From: AP-15 sp963700185
GTDB lineage: Bacteria; Pseudomonadota; Alphaproteobacteria; ATCC43930; CGMCC-115725
Length of the DNA stretch: 64,000 nt
Direction: 5' to 3'
Assembly: GCA_963700185.1 (NCBI GenBank)
Contig: CAVOWP010000004.1
Span: forward strand, 26,857 to 90,856
Below the pieces are notes generated by a model. That model worked only from the letters and a program-made list of their open reading frames with translations, searched no databases and was not told the origin of the DNA. The position numbers and the translations under genes were made by a program. Of this stretch, positions 1-8,113 are shown one piece after another. Positions within the stretch are counted from its first letter, which is position 1; each line of letters opens with the position of its first letter.

Positions 1-262
1 CAACTTCGCGTTGAACACATTCCCCCTGATCCACCTGTTTCTTCAGGACGAGAGCAGGTCGAAACTCTCGAAATGGTTGTCGGTGCGGTTAGGCCGAAGT
101 GGGTCTCGCCTAGAATTGCAGGTTTCGTCGTCACGTTCCGTTTCACTCCACGCGTCCGGTTTCGCCTCTGAATAGCATGCGATTGTGGCAATTTAAGCGG
201 AGCCGTTTCCGGGCTGATGCGGTGGTCTGCGACCATTGGCGGTTGCGCGCCGACACCGCTAG

Positions 263-550
263 GAGACTCGTGCGGCGGAAGAGTTCAAGCGCTTCCGCGA
301 AAGCCGCCGCAGCTTCGCCACGGCCGAACCATCCGAGGAGAAGGTCGAAGCGATCCGCTCGTCACGCATGGATCGGCGGCACGCCCATCTCGACAAGTTG
401 CTCGACCCCGAATAGCGGAAGCCCCTGCCGATCCCCAACCCGGAGCCGGGCCTCGTCATCTCCTATGCCTATCTCTGGCATCACGAGCACCAGGCGGGAC
501 GGGAAGAGGGACAAAAAGACAGGCCGGGTGTGATGCGCGGCCGTCAATAG
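263..550 (+). pseudogene. Remnant of a PemK/MazF-like toxin locus
   Basis: No intact gene is present between 1 and 630. One frame reads a basic segment rich in Arg and Glu that ends at TAG 413-415. In the same frame it is followed by PLPIPNPEPGLVISYAYLW and then a Glu/Gly/Lys-rich stretch ending DRPGV, before a stop at 548-550. This pattern resembles the N-terminus of PemK/MazF-family growth inhibitors, in which a Pro-rich start leads to a Tyr-x-Tyr-Leu-Trp strand and a KDRP loop. Here the protein stops right after the KDRP loop, so the remaining barrel strands are missing and no good start codon precedes it. The family assignment is from memory of the motif and is tentative. The location beside an intact toxin-antitoxin pair fits an accessory patch. 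Bases 1-262 show nothing I can assign. Confidence 0.4.
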
Positions 551-630
551 ACGTGAGACCTGCATTTGCCTTTACCGTTTTGAAACCATTGCTTCCTTGA
601 CTCTTTGACTGTCGACGCTAGGCTCGATAC

Positions 631-903
631 ATGAAAACCGGACACCCCGCCGATGCCCTTATCCCCCCCGGCCTGCTGGCCGAAATAGAGGCCGCCGCTG
701 CTGAGGAGCGCCGTCCCGTGCGGGAGCTGGTCGGCGAGGCGGTCGAGCGGTATCTGTCGGAGCGGCGCTGGTTCCGCAGGGGCGAGGTGCACGCCAAAAT
801 CGCTCAGGGGCTGGAATCGCTGCGGCAGGGCAAGGGCCTTGATGGTGAGTTCGTCATGGCCGAGCTGATAGCGGAACTCGACGGGCCAAACCCCGCGCGC
901 TAG
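631..903 (+). CDS. RHH-type antitoxin (ParD-like)
   Basis: This 90-residue acidic/basic helical protein precedes a ParE-type toxin, overlapping its start by one base. The N-terminal half (residues 8-45: ALIPPGLLAEIEAAA, then RPVRELVGEAVERYL) fits a ribbon-helix-helix DNA-binding domain. The Trp/Arg-rich C-terminal half would be the toxin-binding tail. Antitoxins of this kind neutralise the toxin and repress their own promoter. The ATG at 631 is preceded by an AT-containing leader but only a weak ribosome site. The role is inferred from gene order, size and the predicted fold; no exact family could be checked. Confidence 0.7.
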   Translation: MKTGHPADALIPPGLLAEIEAAAAEERRPVRELVGEAVERYLSERRWFRRGEVHAKIAQGLESLRQGKGLDGEFVMAELIAELDGPNPAR

Positions 904-1211
904 TGCCGGACTACATCCTCTCTCCCGAGAGCAAAGACGACCTCCGCGAGATCCGGGACTATCTGGCCAGCCAAGCCGGACGGCGCCTCGCCCGGTACGT
1001 GTTGCAGGAAATCACCGCGGCCTTCCGCCTGCTGGCCTCGCACCCGGAGGCCGGCCATTTTCGCGGGGATCTGACCCCGCTGCCGGTTAAATTCTGGCCG
1101 GTATTCTCGTACCTGATTGTGTACGATCCCGCCGCGCGTCCGCTCGCCATCGTGCGGGTGCTGCACGGCCGGCAGGATGTCGCGGCGATCCTCAGCCGAG
1201 AGGCGGAATAG
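903..1211 (+). CDS. ParE/RelE-superfamily toxin
   Basis: This 102-residue protein has the ParE layout: an N-terminal strand (DYILSPESKDDLREIRDYL), a helical hairpin, then the HPEAGHFRGDLTPLPVKFW and SYLIVYDPAARPLAIVRVLHGRQDV blocks typical of ParE/RelE toxins. ParE members usually poison DNA gyrase, while RelE relatives cleave mRNA. The sequence resembles ParE more, because the C-terminal RVLHGRQD motif is standard there. It starts with GTG that overlaps the antitoxin stop by one base (TAGTG), so translation is probably coupled. The length is normal and no defect is visible, so the pair may be functional. Confidence 0.85.
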   Translation: MPDYILSPESKDDLREIRDYLASQAGRRLARYVLQEITAAFRLLASHPEAGHFRGDLTPLPVKFWPVFSYLIVYDPAARPLAIVRVLHGRQDVAAILSREAE

Positions 1212-1284
1212 CGTAGGGCGGGTGAAACCTGCCGCCTCTCGCGTCCTTTTCGGCGGGTTCCGCTGCGCTGCACCCGCCCTACGC
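1211..1284. repeat. Palindromic REP-like intergenic element
   Basis: The ends are perfect inverted copies: GCGTAGGGCGGGTG at 1211-1224 and CACCCGCCCTACGC at 1271-1284. The left arm also carries the GGCGGGTGAAAC core seen again at 4465. The element lies directly after the toxin stop and could act as a transcription terminator. The rest of the 1212-1453 gap shows no gene. Confidence 0.7.
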
Positions 1285-1453
1285 ATCTGCGCTACGCCGC
1301 CAGCCTTTGCCGCGCAGCGGCTTTTCGCACGATCGGTAGGGAGTAGTAAACTGTCACCGTAATATGGAAACTTCCATTGATGGGGCGGACGTTTGCCATT
1401 TATACCATCGCGACGCAGTATGATGCGTAATCGCCACTTGGCTAGTAGAGCTT

Positions 1454-2356
1454 TTGATGGCCGAAAGAGAGCCAGTAGCCTTCTTGAGTTATGTTCGATC
1501 CGATGACGCTCATGATTTTGGAAGGATCTCAGAGCTACGACGGAGCCTTGAGGGTGAGGTCAAAATACAGACCGGCCACGTTTTCCATATTTTCCAGGAT
1601 CGGAACGATATTAGCTGGGGCGAACAATGGAAGGAAAGAATTGAAAGTGCTCTGCGCGGAGTGACGTTTCTTATCCCGATCGTGACGCCGAGCTATTTTC
1701 AAAGCCCTTCCTGCCGATCCGAATTCCATACTTTTCTAATTAGGGAAAGAGAGTTGGGTGAAGAGCGCCTGATATTACCTATTTATTATGTTTCGTGCGA
1801 TGAGATGGACAGCGATCTCGAATTGGCCGACGAGATTGCCACTGTGTTGAAAGCACGAAATTGGGCAGATTGGCGGGGTTTTCGGTTCACGGAACTCACG
1901 TCTTCGCAATTACGCGAGCAAATCGCTTCGCTAGCAAAAGCCATAAAATCTACCATAAAGGCACTCGAGGCCGTACTCGCAGCAGCGGAGAGCACTGTCA
2001 GCACGGTTGAAAGCGCCCCACAAATAGGAGCGCTGCCCCCAAGTCCCGCAGCGCCTCCTTATCGCCCCGAAGTGCCAGCAATTCGGATAAGCCCTGGTAT
2101 GTTATTTAGCGAGCAAATCTATAATGAAGTTATCGAACATCCTTACTACGCCTATACTACAGCATATGACGAAGTTGTAACACCATCCGAAATGCTTCAA
2201 CCGACCGAAGCAATGGCCCTTCATTTAACGTTGCTTAAATATTTGCGAAGTGAGACGGCCCTGGTTAAGTCCGAAATTTCGATACGATCTACAACCATAG
2301 AAGAAGCAAGCAAAAATCAGGAACTTGCCATCATGTTTTTGATCGATAATTCAGGT
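1454..2356 (+). pseudogene. TIR-domain/CobT-like VWA fusion protein, 5' portion
   Basis: Residues 5-175 form a TIR domain: FLSYVRSDD (box 1), FQDRNDISWGEQWKERIE, then a PIVTPSYFQSPSCRSEF segment whose Glu90 sits where the NAD-cleaving TIR enzymes keep their catalytic Glu. A helical stretch and a Pro-rich linker follow (about 185-215). Residues 230-301 resemble the region just before the VWA domain of cobaltochelatase subunit CobT (YYAYTTAYDEVVTPSEML) and end in MFLIDNSG, the first half of a MIDAS motif. The reading frame is broken here by an IS element, and the ORF runs only 7 codons into it. Rejoining at one copy of the 9-bp duplication restores a 543-residue protein. Base composition is visibly AT-richer than the neighbours, suggesting acquisition. 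The NADase role is inferred; the disrupted gene should be inactive. Confidence 0.85.
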
Positions 2357-3669
2357 CACTGCTGTCCGGTTAAATAAGGTGAGTGTGCCTTTAACGGCCT
2401 GTTTTCAAACGTAATTTCGACGATTTAGCGTGGTGTCGATTTGAACTCGATCTGGCACTTTTCGGAGGGTTTCCGAGGAGGCGCCGGTGAACAGTGGCAA
2501 GACGCTTTTCGCCCAACTGATGGATTTTCTGCCGTGGAGCACGTTCACGCGGATTGTGGCGCGGTACGATGGCGATCAACGGGTGCGGACGCTGTCCTGC
2601 GCCGAGCACTATCGGGCTATGGCGTTCGCCCAGTTGACCTACCGGGAGAGCCTGCGCGACATCGAAACCTGCTTGTCGGTGCAGGCCTCGAAACTTTATT
2701 CCATGGGCTTCCGCAAACCGGTGCGGCGCTCGACGCTGGCCGATGCCAATGAGGCGCGCGACTGGCGCATTTACGCGGAGCTGGCCCAGCGACTGATCGT
2801 CCAGGCGAGACGGTTGTACGCCAACGAGGATTTGGGTTTCGACCTCGCCAACACGGTCTATGCGCTCGATTCGACGACCATCGACCTTTGTCTGGCGGTC
2901 TTTCCGTGGGCGCATTTCCGCACGACCAAGGCGGCGGTCAAGATGCACACGCTGTTGGACTTGCGCGGCAACATCCCGAGCTTCATCCACGTCTCGGACG
3001 GCAAACTGCACGACGTTCACGCGCTCGACCTGCTGCTTCCCGAGGCGGGCGCGATCTACGTCATGGATCGTGGCTATGTCGATTTCACCCGGCTCCACGT
3101 GCTGCATCTGGCCGGAGCCTTCTTCGTCACTCGCGCCAAATCGAACATGGACGCCCATCGGATCTATTCGGCCCCAACAGACCGGACGACCGGTATCATC
3201 TGCGATCAGACCATTGCACTGGATGGTCACTACACTAGCCAGCATTATCCCGAACACCTGCGGCGCATCCGCCTGAGGGACGCCCAAACGGGAAGAACGC
3301 TGGTGTTCCTCACCAACCAGTTCGGATTGCCAGCGGCGACCATCTGCGCGCTCTACAAAAGTCGCTGGCAAGTCGAACTGTTCTTCAAATGGATCAAGCA
3401 GCATCTACGGATCAAACGGTTCTTCGGGATATCCGAAAATGCCGTGAAGACCCAAATCTGGATCGCCGTCTCGGTCTACGTCCTCGTCGCCATCGTCAAG
3501 AAGCGCCTCAGTCTCGACGCTTCGCTCTACACATTGCTCCAGATCCTCTCGGTCACACTCTTCGAGAAAATCCCCTTGGATCAAGCGCTTACCGGAGACG
3601 ACACCAAAGACGATACTTCGCAAATAACTAACCAATTGAATTTATTCGCTTATTAACCGGACAGCAGTG
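2357..3669 (+). mobile_element. IS4-family insertion sequence, complete
   Basis: The element is 1313 bp. Its ends are a perfect 17-bp inverted repeat, CACTGCTGTCCGGTTAA at the left and its complement at the right. It is flanked by direct 9-bp copies AATTCAGGT at 2348-2356 and 3670-3678. One transposase gene fills it. Intact ends, an intact duplication and an intact ORF indicate a recent insertion. The duplication lies inside the codons for Asn-Ser-Gly of the host gene. Confidence 0.95.
2487..3656 (+). CDS. IS4-family DDE transposase (DUF4372 N-terminus)
   Basis: This 389-residue transposase is the sole gene of the IS. The N-terminal 75 residues (FAQLMDFLPWSTFTRIV) match the DUF4372 head of many IS4-type transposases. 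The RNase H-like core shows candidate catalytic residues Asp128 in ALDSTTIDL, Asp194 in YVMDRGYVDF, and Glu298 in the YKSRWQVELFFKWIKQHL block, which corresponds to the family's YREK signature. The start is GTG at 2487, behind a good GAGGAGG ribosome site. The frame is intact, so the element could still be mobile. The exact IS name would need a database match. Confidence 0.95.
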   Translation: MNSGKTLFAQLMDFLPWSTFTRIVARYDGDQRVRTLSCAEHYRAMAFAQLTYRESLRDIETCLSVQASKLYSMGFRKPVRRSTLADANEARDWRIYAELAQRLIVQARRLYANEDLGFDLANTVYALDSTTIDLCLAVFPWAHFRTTKAAVKMHTLLDLRGNIPSFIHVSDGKLHDVHALDLLLPEAGAIYVMDRGYVDFTRLHVLHLAGAFFVTRAKSNMDAHRIYSAPTDRTTGIICDQTIALDGHYTSQHYPEHLRRIRLRDAQTGRTLVFLTNQFGLPAATICALYKSRWQVELFFKWIKQHLRIKRFFGISENAVKTQIWIAVSVYVLVAIVKKRLSLDASLYTLLQILSVTLFEKIPLDQALTGDDTKDDTSQITNQLNLFAY

Positions 3670-4407
3670 AATTCAGGTAGCATGAGAGGTACGAAAATTC
3701 TCGGAACAGCTTGCTGGATATCAATAATCTCCGGTATTCTCGCGCAATTCAATATTTCTACAGAGGTAGCCGGTTTTACAACCCGTGCGTGGAAAGGAGG
3801 AAACTCTCGCGAGCTTTGGATAAGGGACGGAAAGCGAGCCAGACCGGGCCGCTTGAACGATGTGCGGTACATTATTTACAAGAGCTTCGAGCAAACACAA
3901 CAGGAAGCCGACACAAATTTCGGTTTGATGCTCCGGGAGGGCCTGCTCAAAGAGAACATTGATGGCGAAGCACTTCTGTGGGGATATTCTCGGCTTGTTG
4001 CTCGCTCGGAAAAGCGGAAAATATTAATAATGATTTCAGACGGCGCTCCCGTTGACGACTCTACTTTGTCAGAAAATCCGGGAAATTTCTTAGAAGCGCA
4101 TTGCCGGGCGACCATAAATCGGATTCGGTTGGAACAGACCATCGAACTTTATGGTGTAGGCATTGAGTTCGATGTTTCTCGATATTACGGAGCGGGGAGT
4201 CCTACCTTAAGTGCCCAAGCGGTCGGCCCCGATTTGCTTATAGTCACTGCTTTGGCTATCGAGCAGAATTGGAAAGACGCGGCATCGATTCAGAGAAAGA
4301 GCGCGCCGAGGCAGTCGGCAAAATCGCCGCGAACTCCAAGGCGACGTAGATCGAAAACAACCTCTCCTGGATTATTGACACCTTCGTCGCGTGAAGAGCG
4401 CACCTGA
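3670..4407 (+). pseudogene. TIR/CobT-like VWA fusion protein, 3' portion (VWA domain)
   Basis: This is the continuation of the gene starting at 1454. It resumes NSGSMRG, completing the metal-ion-dependent adhesion site Asp298-x-Ser300-x-Ser302 of the joined protein. It then follows the CobT C-terminal VWA closely: AGFTTRAWKGG, PGRLNDVRYIIYKS, LLKENIDGEALLWGYSRL, MISDGAPVDDSTL and a SRYY motif. In cobalamin synthesis this domain of CobT partners the CobS AAA+ ATPase, but no cobS or cobN is nearby. After about residue 500 of the joined protein the sequence becomes a Ser/Arg/Lys-rich tail (SPRTPRRRRSK) unlike CobT. That suggests a frameshift or fusion with foreign sequence around 4260-4400. A GTG created by the IS end could begin an isolated VWA fragment, but there is no convincing ribosome site. 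Confidence 0.85.
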
Positions 4408-4464
4408 ACTGCGTCTGCTGCTCGCCAGCCTCGGTAACGCTCGCGGACGAAAATAAACAGCAAG

Positions 4465-4500
4465 GTAGGGCGGGTGAAACCCGCCACCTTTCGCGTCATT
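4465..4500. repeat. Second copy of the GGCGGGTGAAAC repeat
   Basis: GTAGGGCGGGTGAAACCCGCC at 4465-4485 contains a perfect short hairpin (GGCGGGT-GAA-ACCCGCC). The following CTTTCGCGTC matches the copy at 1211-1250. It sits between the VWA remnant and the convergent oxidoreductase gene, so it could terminate either transcript. Confidence 0.6.
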
Positions 4501-4521
4501 CCGCCTCTCCGCCCGCGTTTG

Positions 4522-6138
4522 CTATGCCGCCGCCAATCTTTGCCGCGCGGCGCCTTTTACCATCGCCGCGCCCTTCTCGGCGATCATGATCGTCGGCGCG
4601 TTGGTGTTGGTTGAGGTGACGGCCGGCATTACCGAGGCGTCGATGACCCTGAGCCCCTCGATGCCGTGCACGCGCAATTCGCTGTCGACGACGCTCGTCG
4701 GGTGCGAACCCATCATGCAGGTGCAGCTGGCGTGATAGCAGGTGCCGCCGTTGCGCCGCGCGTAATCGAGCAATTCGTCGTCGGTCTGGATTTTTAGGCC
4801 GGGCAGGCTCTCTTCGCGGACGAACCGCTGCAACGCGGGGGCGGCGAACATTCGCCGCGCCAAGCGCAAGCCGCCGATGATGGCGCGCCGGTCGGGTTCC
4901 TCCGACAAATAGCGCGGGTTTATTGCTGGCGCGTCACCGGGCCGGTTCGACTTCGCTTCGACATAGCCGCGCGACAAGGGCCGCATTTGCCAGGCGCCGG
5001 CGCTGAGGCCGGGGGTTTCCTCGAGTTCGCCGATCTGGCCGTTCTTGAAGCTGCCCGGCGCGAAGGTGCATTGCACATCGGGGGTCGCCGACTCCTCTAA
5101 TACTTTGACCGAGGCGGCGACGATCGAGGGGCTGTAGGTCAGCATGCCTTTGCCGGTGAAGAGCCAGCGCATGACCTCGCCGGCCAATGGCAGGCCGCGC
5201 GAGCGTTCGTTGGCGGTCTGGGCGCCGACGACCGGGTAGGATACGCGCGCGACATAGTGGTCCTGCATGTTCTTGCCAACGCCGCGCAATTCATGCGCGA
5301 CCGGTACGCCGATCTTCGCGAGATGCTCGGGATCGCCGACCCCCGACAATTGCAGGATGTGCGGCGAGCCGATTGCGCCCGCCGACAGGATCACCTCGCG
5401 CGCCGCATCGGCGCGCTCGACCACCCCGCCCCGCGAGAATTCGATGCCGGTCGCGCGCTTGCCGTCGAACAGGACGCGGTGCACCAGCGCCTTGGTGACG
5501 AGCTGGAGGTTCGGGCGCTTCAATGCCGGGTGCAGATAGGTGCGCGCGGTCGAGGCGCGGCGGCGGCCGCCGCGGGTCTGCTGGCACCAGCCGATGCAGT
5601 CCTTGTGGCCGGGCGGCAGGTCGTTGAGGTCGTCGCGGTATTCGAGCCCGATCTCCTTGCCGGCCTCGAGCACTGTCGCGCAGATCGCCGGCCGGTCGGT
5701 CTTCGAGGTGAAGAGCGGCCCCTCCTTGCCGCGCGCCTCGCTGCCGTCGCCCTCCCAGCGTTCGGCTTTGCGGAAATAGGGCAGGCAATCATCCCACGAC
5801 CAGCCGCGGTTGCCGAGCTGCGCCCAGTGGTCGTAATCCTCGGGCTGACCGCGGATGTAGATGAGCCCGTTGATCGAGGACGAGCCCCCGATCACCCGGC
5901 CGCGGGTGTAGACGATCGCGCGGCCGTTGGTGCCGGGGTCCGGTTCGGCCCGGAATTTCCACGTCAGGGTATCGTGGTCGAGCATCTTGAAGAACCCGGC
6001 AGGGATGTGGATCAGCGGGTTCCAGTCGCGCCCGCCCGCCTCGATCAGCAAGACTTTCGTAAGGGGATCCTCGGTCAGCCGGTTGGCCAGCACGCAGCCC
6101 GCCGAGCCCGCCCCGATGATGATGTAATCCGCCTGCAT
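4522..6138 (-). CDS. GMC-family FAD-dependent alcohol/choline dehydrogenase-like oxidoreductase
   Basis: At 538 residues this is the usual GMC length. The FAD-binding start DYIIIGAGSAGCVLANRLTE lies at residues 4-23, and the second GMC signature GRVIGGSSSINGLIYIRG lies near residue 85. Near the C-terminus the catalytic His469 is in CYHASCTCMMG, and Asn513 occupies the second active-site position in STNTNAPTIMIAEK, as in choline dehydrogenase relatives. Such enzymes oxidise alcohols to aldehydes with FAD. The substrate cannot be read from the sequence. It is a single gene, divergent from nothing close by, with the CBS gene upstream on the same strand. Confidence 0.93.
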   Translation of the reverse strand: MQADYIIIGAGSAGCVLANRLTEDPLTKVLLIEAGGRDWNPLIHIPAGFFKMLDHDTLTWKFRAEPDPGTNGRAIVYTRGRVIGGSSSINGLIYIRGQPEDYDHWAQLGNRGWSWDDCLPYFRKAERWEGDGSEARGKEGPLFTSKTDRPAICATVLEAGKEIGLEYRDDLNDLPPGHKDCIGWCQQTRGGRRRASTARTYLHPALKRPNLQLVTKALVHRVLFDGKRATGIEFSRGGVVERADAAREVILSAGAIGSPHILQLSGVGDPEHLAKIGVPVAHELRGVGKNMQDHYVARVSYPVVGAQTANERSRGLPLAGEVMRWLFTGKGMLTYSPSIVAASVKVLEESATPDVQCTFAPGSFKNGQIGELEETPGLSAGAWQMRPLSRGYVEAKSNRPGDAPAINPRYLSEEPDRRAIIGGLRLARRMFAAPALQRFVREESLPGLKIQTDDELLDYARRNGGTCYHASCTCMMGSHPTSVVDSELRVHGIEGLRVIDASVMPAVTSTNTNAPTIMIAEKGAAMVKGAARQRLAAA

Positions 6139-6215
6139 ATTCCGCGCTCCCTCCGGCTGCTTATTCGCGTACAGTTTAGTTACGAGAATGCCAGGGGAGC
6201 AACGGGCGCCGTTGC

Positions 6216-6650
6216 TCAGGCGCGCATGCGCGAGATATCGCGAAGAACGCTCGCTTCCAGCTCTTTCTCGTCGAGGCGGTGCTTCACCAGGTCACCGATA
6301 CTGACGATGCCCTTCAGCTCGTTCCCCTCGACAACCGGGAAGTGACGGATGCGCGCTGTCGTCATCGTCGCAAGCACGGCATCGATGCGATCGGACGGGC
6401 GACAGGTGAGGACGGGCATCGACATCAGTTGTTCGACCTGAAAGCCGAGCACGGCGGCACCGTCATGGGATATCGCCTTGATGAAGTCGCGCTCCGAGAA
6501 GATGCCGACCGGTTTCATCCACCGGTCCTCCACGACCAAGGCGCCGATGCGATGCTCAGCCAGCTTGCGGACCGCAAGTTCGACGCTGTCCGCGGGGTGT
6601 ACCCTCTCGACGTGATGGCCCTTGGTCCGTAACACATCGGAAATAAACAT
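6216..6650 (-). CDS. Tandem CBS-domain protein
   Basis: This 144-residue protein is made of two CBS motifs. The first spans about residues 14-60 (AVRKLAEHRIGALVVED, VGIFSERDFIKAI). The second spans about 78-125 (DAVLATMTTARIRHFPVVEG, LKGIVSIGDLVKHRL). Stand-alone CBS pairs bind adenine nucleotides and act as energy or redox sensors for partner enzymes. The conserved Ser-x-x-Asp at the end of each repeat (SERD, SIGD) suits nucleotide binding. It has no obvious operon partner. It is separated from the downstream GMC gene by about 77 bp, so co-transcription is possible. Confidence 0.9.
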   Translation of the reverse strand: MFISDVLRTKGHHVERVHPADSVELAVRKLAEHRIGALVVEDRWMKPVGIFSERDFIKAISHDGAAVLGFQVEQLMSMPVLTCRPSDRIDAVLATMTTARIRHFPVVEGNELKGIVSIGDLVKHRLDEKELEASVLRDISRMRA

Positions 6651-6749
6651 GGCTGCCTCCTACTACTCTGAGCGCGACCCGCTCGCGGGCGGTTTCTCGA
6701 CTGTCTAGATGGTGATTCGCCGATGCATTAGCCAAGGGATGCAGTACTG

Positions 6750-6781
6750 TAGGGCGGAAGAGCGTACGCTTATCCGCCCTA
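6750..6781. repeat. REP-like palindrome (TAGGGCGGA type)
   Basis: TAGGGCGGAAG at the left and its near complement ATCCGCCCTA at the right enclose a short GCGTACGC core. It is related to the copies that flank the RAYT remnant at 56.3-57.0 kb. It lies between the divergent CBS and hydrolase genes, just upstream of the hydrolase ribosome site. Confidence 0.7.
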
Positions 6782-6798
6782 GTAAAGGAGGAACTGCC

Positions 6799-7581
6799 AT
6801 GCCGTTCTATGAAAAAGGTGATGTCCGCATTCATTACGAAGAGGTGGGCTCCGGCTTCCCGCTTATGGTCATCCCCGGCGGCGGGCTGAACTCGACCGTT
6901 GCGGGCCTCGCGAACCACCCCTTCAACCCGATGGAGGAGTTCAAGGGCGAGTACCGCGTCATCGCGGCGGATTTGCGCAACGCCAATGGCGGCCAGTCTA
7001 CGGGGCCGCTCGAGATCGACCGGCCGTGGGACGCCTACACCGACGACCATATCGGCCTGATGGACCACCTCGGCATCCGCGAGTTCATGGTGCTGGGCTT
7101 CTGCATCGGCGGCCCGTTCATCTGGAACCTGCTGAAGCGAGCGCCCGAGCGCGTCGCCGCCGCCGTATTGGCGCAGCCTTCCGGCTTCCGCCCGACGATG
7201 CCCGACCTCTTTTATCAGAACAACATCAAGGGCTGGGCGCCGGCGCTCATTGAACGTCGCTCCGACATCGCGATGGACACGGCCGGCGCCTTCCTCGACA
7301 AGATGTACCGCAGCAACGCCGACTTCGTGTTCACCGTGGCGCGCGATTTCGTGCGCAACTGCCGGGCGCCGATCCTCATACTGCCCGACGACGTGCCCGC
7401 GCACCCCTACGCGGTGGCGTTGGAGAGCGCGCATCTCGCGCCCAATGCGCAGGTCAGCATCTATCCGTGGAAGGCGAACCCGGAACAGATCCAGCTCGCG
7501 CTGCGCCACGTGCGCGCGTTCCTCAAGGCGCATCGGCCGGCGACTGCGGCGCATCAACCTCTGGCAGCCGCCGCCCAATAA
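6799..7581 (+). CDS. Alpha/beta hydrolase with cysteine nucleophile elbow
   Basis: This 260-residue alpha/beta-hydrolase-fold protein has the oxyanion-region motif VIPGGGLNS near residue 28. Its nucleophile elbow is LGFCIGGPF, which places Cys102 where most members have Ser. Cys at this site is known in dienelactone hydrolases. A late acidic residue (LPDDVPAHP) and a conserved-region His complete a plausible triad. ATG 6799 is chosen over the upstream in-frame start because a strong AAAGGAGGA ribosome site lies 6-15 bases before it. It is clearly paralogous to the gene at 35509, which shares CIGG and the following AVLAQP motif. The substrate is unknown. Confidence 0.85.
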   Translation: MPFYEKGDVRIHYEEVGSGFPLMVIPGGGLNSTVAGLANHPFNPMEEFKGEYRVIAADLRNANGGQSTGPLEIDRPWDAYTDDHIGLMDHLGIREFMVLGFCIGGPFIWNLLKRAPERVAAAVLAQPSGFRPTMPDLFYQNNIKGWAPALIERRSDIAMDTAGAFLDKMYRSNADFVFTVARDFVRNCRAPILILPDDVPAHPYAVALESAHLAPNAQVSIYPWKANPEQIQLALRHVRAFLKAHRPATAAHQPLAAAAQ

Positions 7582-7694
7582 CTGCCGTGCCATGGCCCCT
7601 GGGCTTGGCCCGGGGCCTCACGGCCACGCGCGGAACATGATTTGGTTGTGAGGCGTTTACCCAAGGCGTTTCGGCATGTTTGGCGGAGGGAGCG

Positions 7695-8030
7695 ATGCGA
7701 ACATCGTTGAAGGTTCTGACGGTCACCTCGGCTGTCCTGGCGGCGGGCACGTCGACAGCGGCAATGGCGACGTCTCATTGTGCGGCGGGCTACAAATATT
7801 ATAACCACGCCTGCCATCCGGTGCGGTCGTCGGGGCACGGAAACTCAGCATCCGCACCGGCGCGATCACCGGGCTATGGAAACCCGGTAACCGGCGCGGT
7901 CTCTGGGATGGAGGCCGGGGGCGCGAGGGGGGCTGCAAGCGCCGGTCCTGTGGGTGCCGTCGTTGGCGGAGCGCTCGGCACCGCGGGCGGTGCCGCCAGC
8001 GGTACCACCAATATGCTTTTGGGCCACTAG
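7695..8030 (+). CDS. Small secreted Gly/Ala-rich protein
   Basis: The protein has 111 residues. A signal peptide covers about 1-26 (Arg-Thr-Ser-Leu-Lys start, hydrophobic core, AMA-TSHC). The mature part has a two-Cys head (CAAGYKYYNHAC), a low-complexity linker and a glycine-zipper-like tail (GPVGAVVGGALGTAGG) that could insert in or associate with a membrane. ATG 7695 follows GGAGGGAGCG. A second copy of the family lies at 9121-9466, beyond the NHL gene. The function is unknown. Confidence 0.75.
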   Translation: MRTSLKVLTVTSAVLAAGTSTAAMATSHCAAGYKYYNHACHPVRSSGHGNSASAPARSPGYGNPVTGAVSGMEAGGARGAASAGPVGAVVGGALGTAGGAASGTTNMLLGH

Positions 8031-8113
8031 GCCACTGACGTTTGAGGCCCTGTAGGGCAGATGACCCTGGTGAGAGCCGAGGTCATCCGCCGGTGGTCGA
8101 CGCAGACTGCTTT

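Noticed and set aside
1454..4407. Cobalamin biosynthesis gene cobT
   Set aside because: The VWA and pre-VWA parts are CobT-like but the N-terminus is a TIR domain and no cob genes are near, so a cobaltochelatase role is unlikely.
5257..6345. 362-residue plus-strand frame opposite the GMC oxidoreductase
   Set aside because: Arg/Val/Asp-rich antisense shadow of a well-supported gene.
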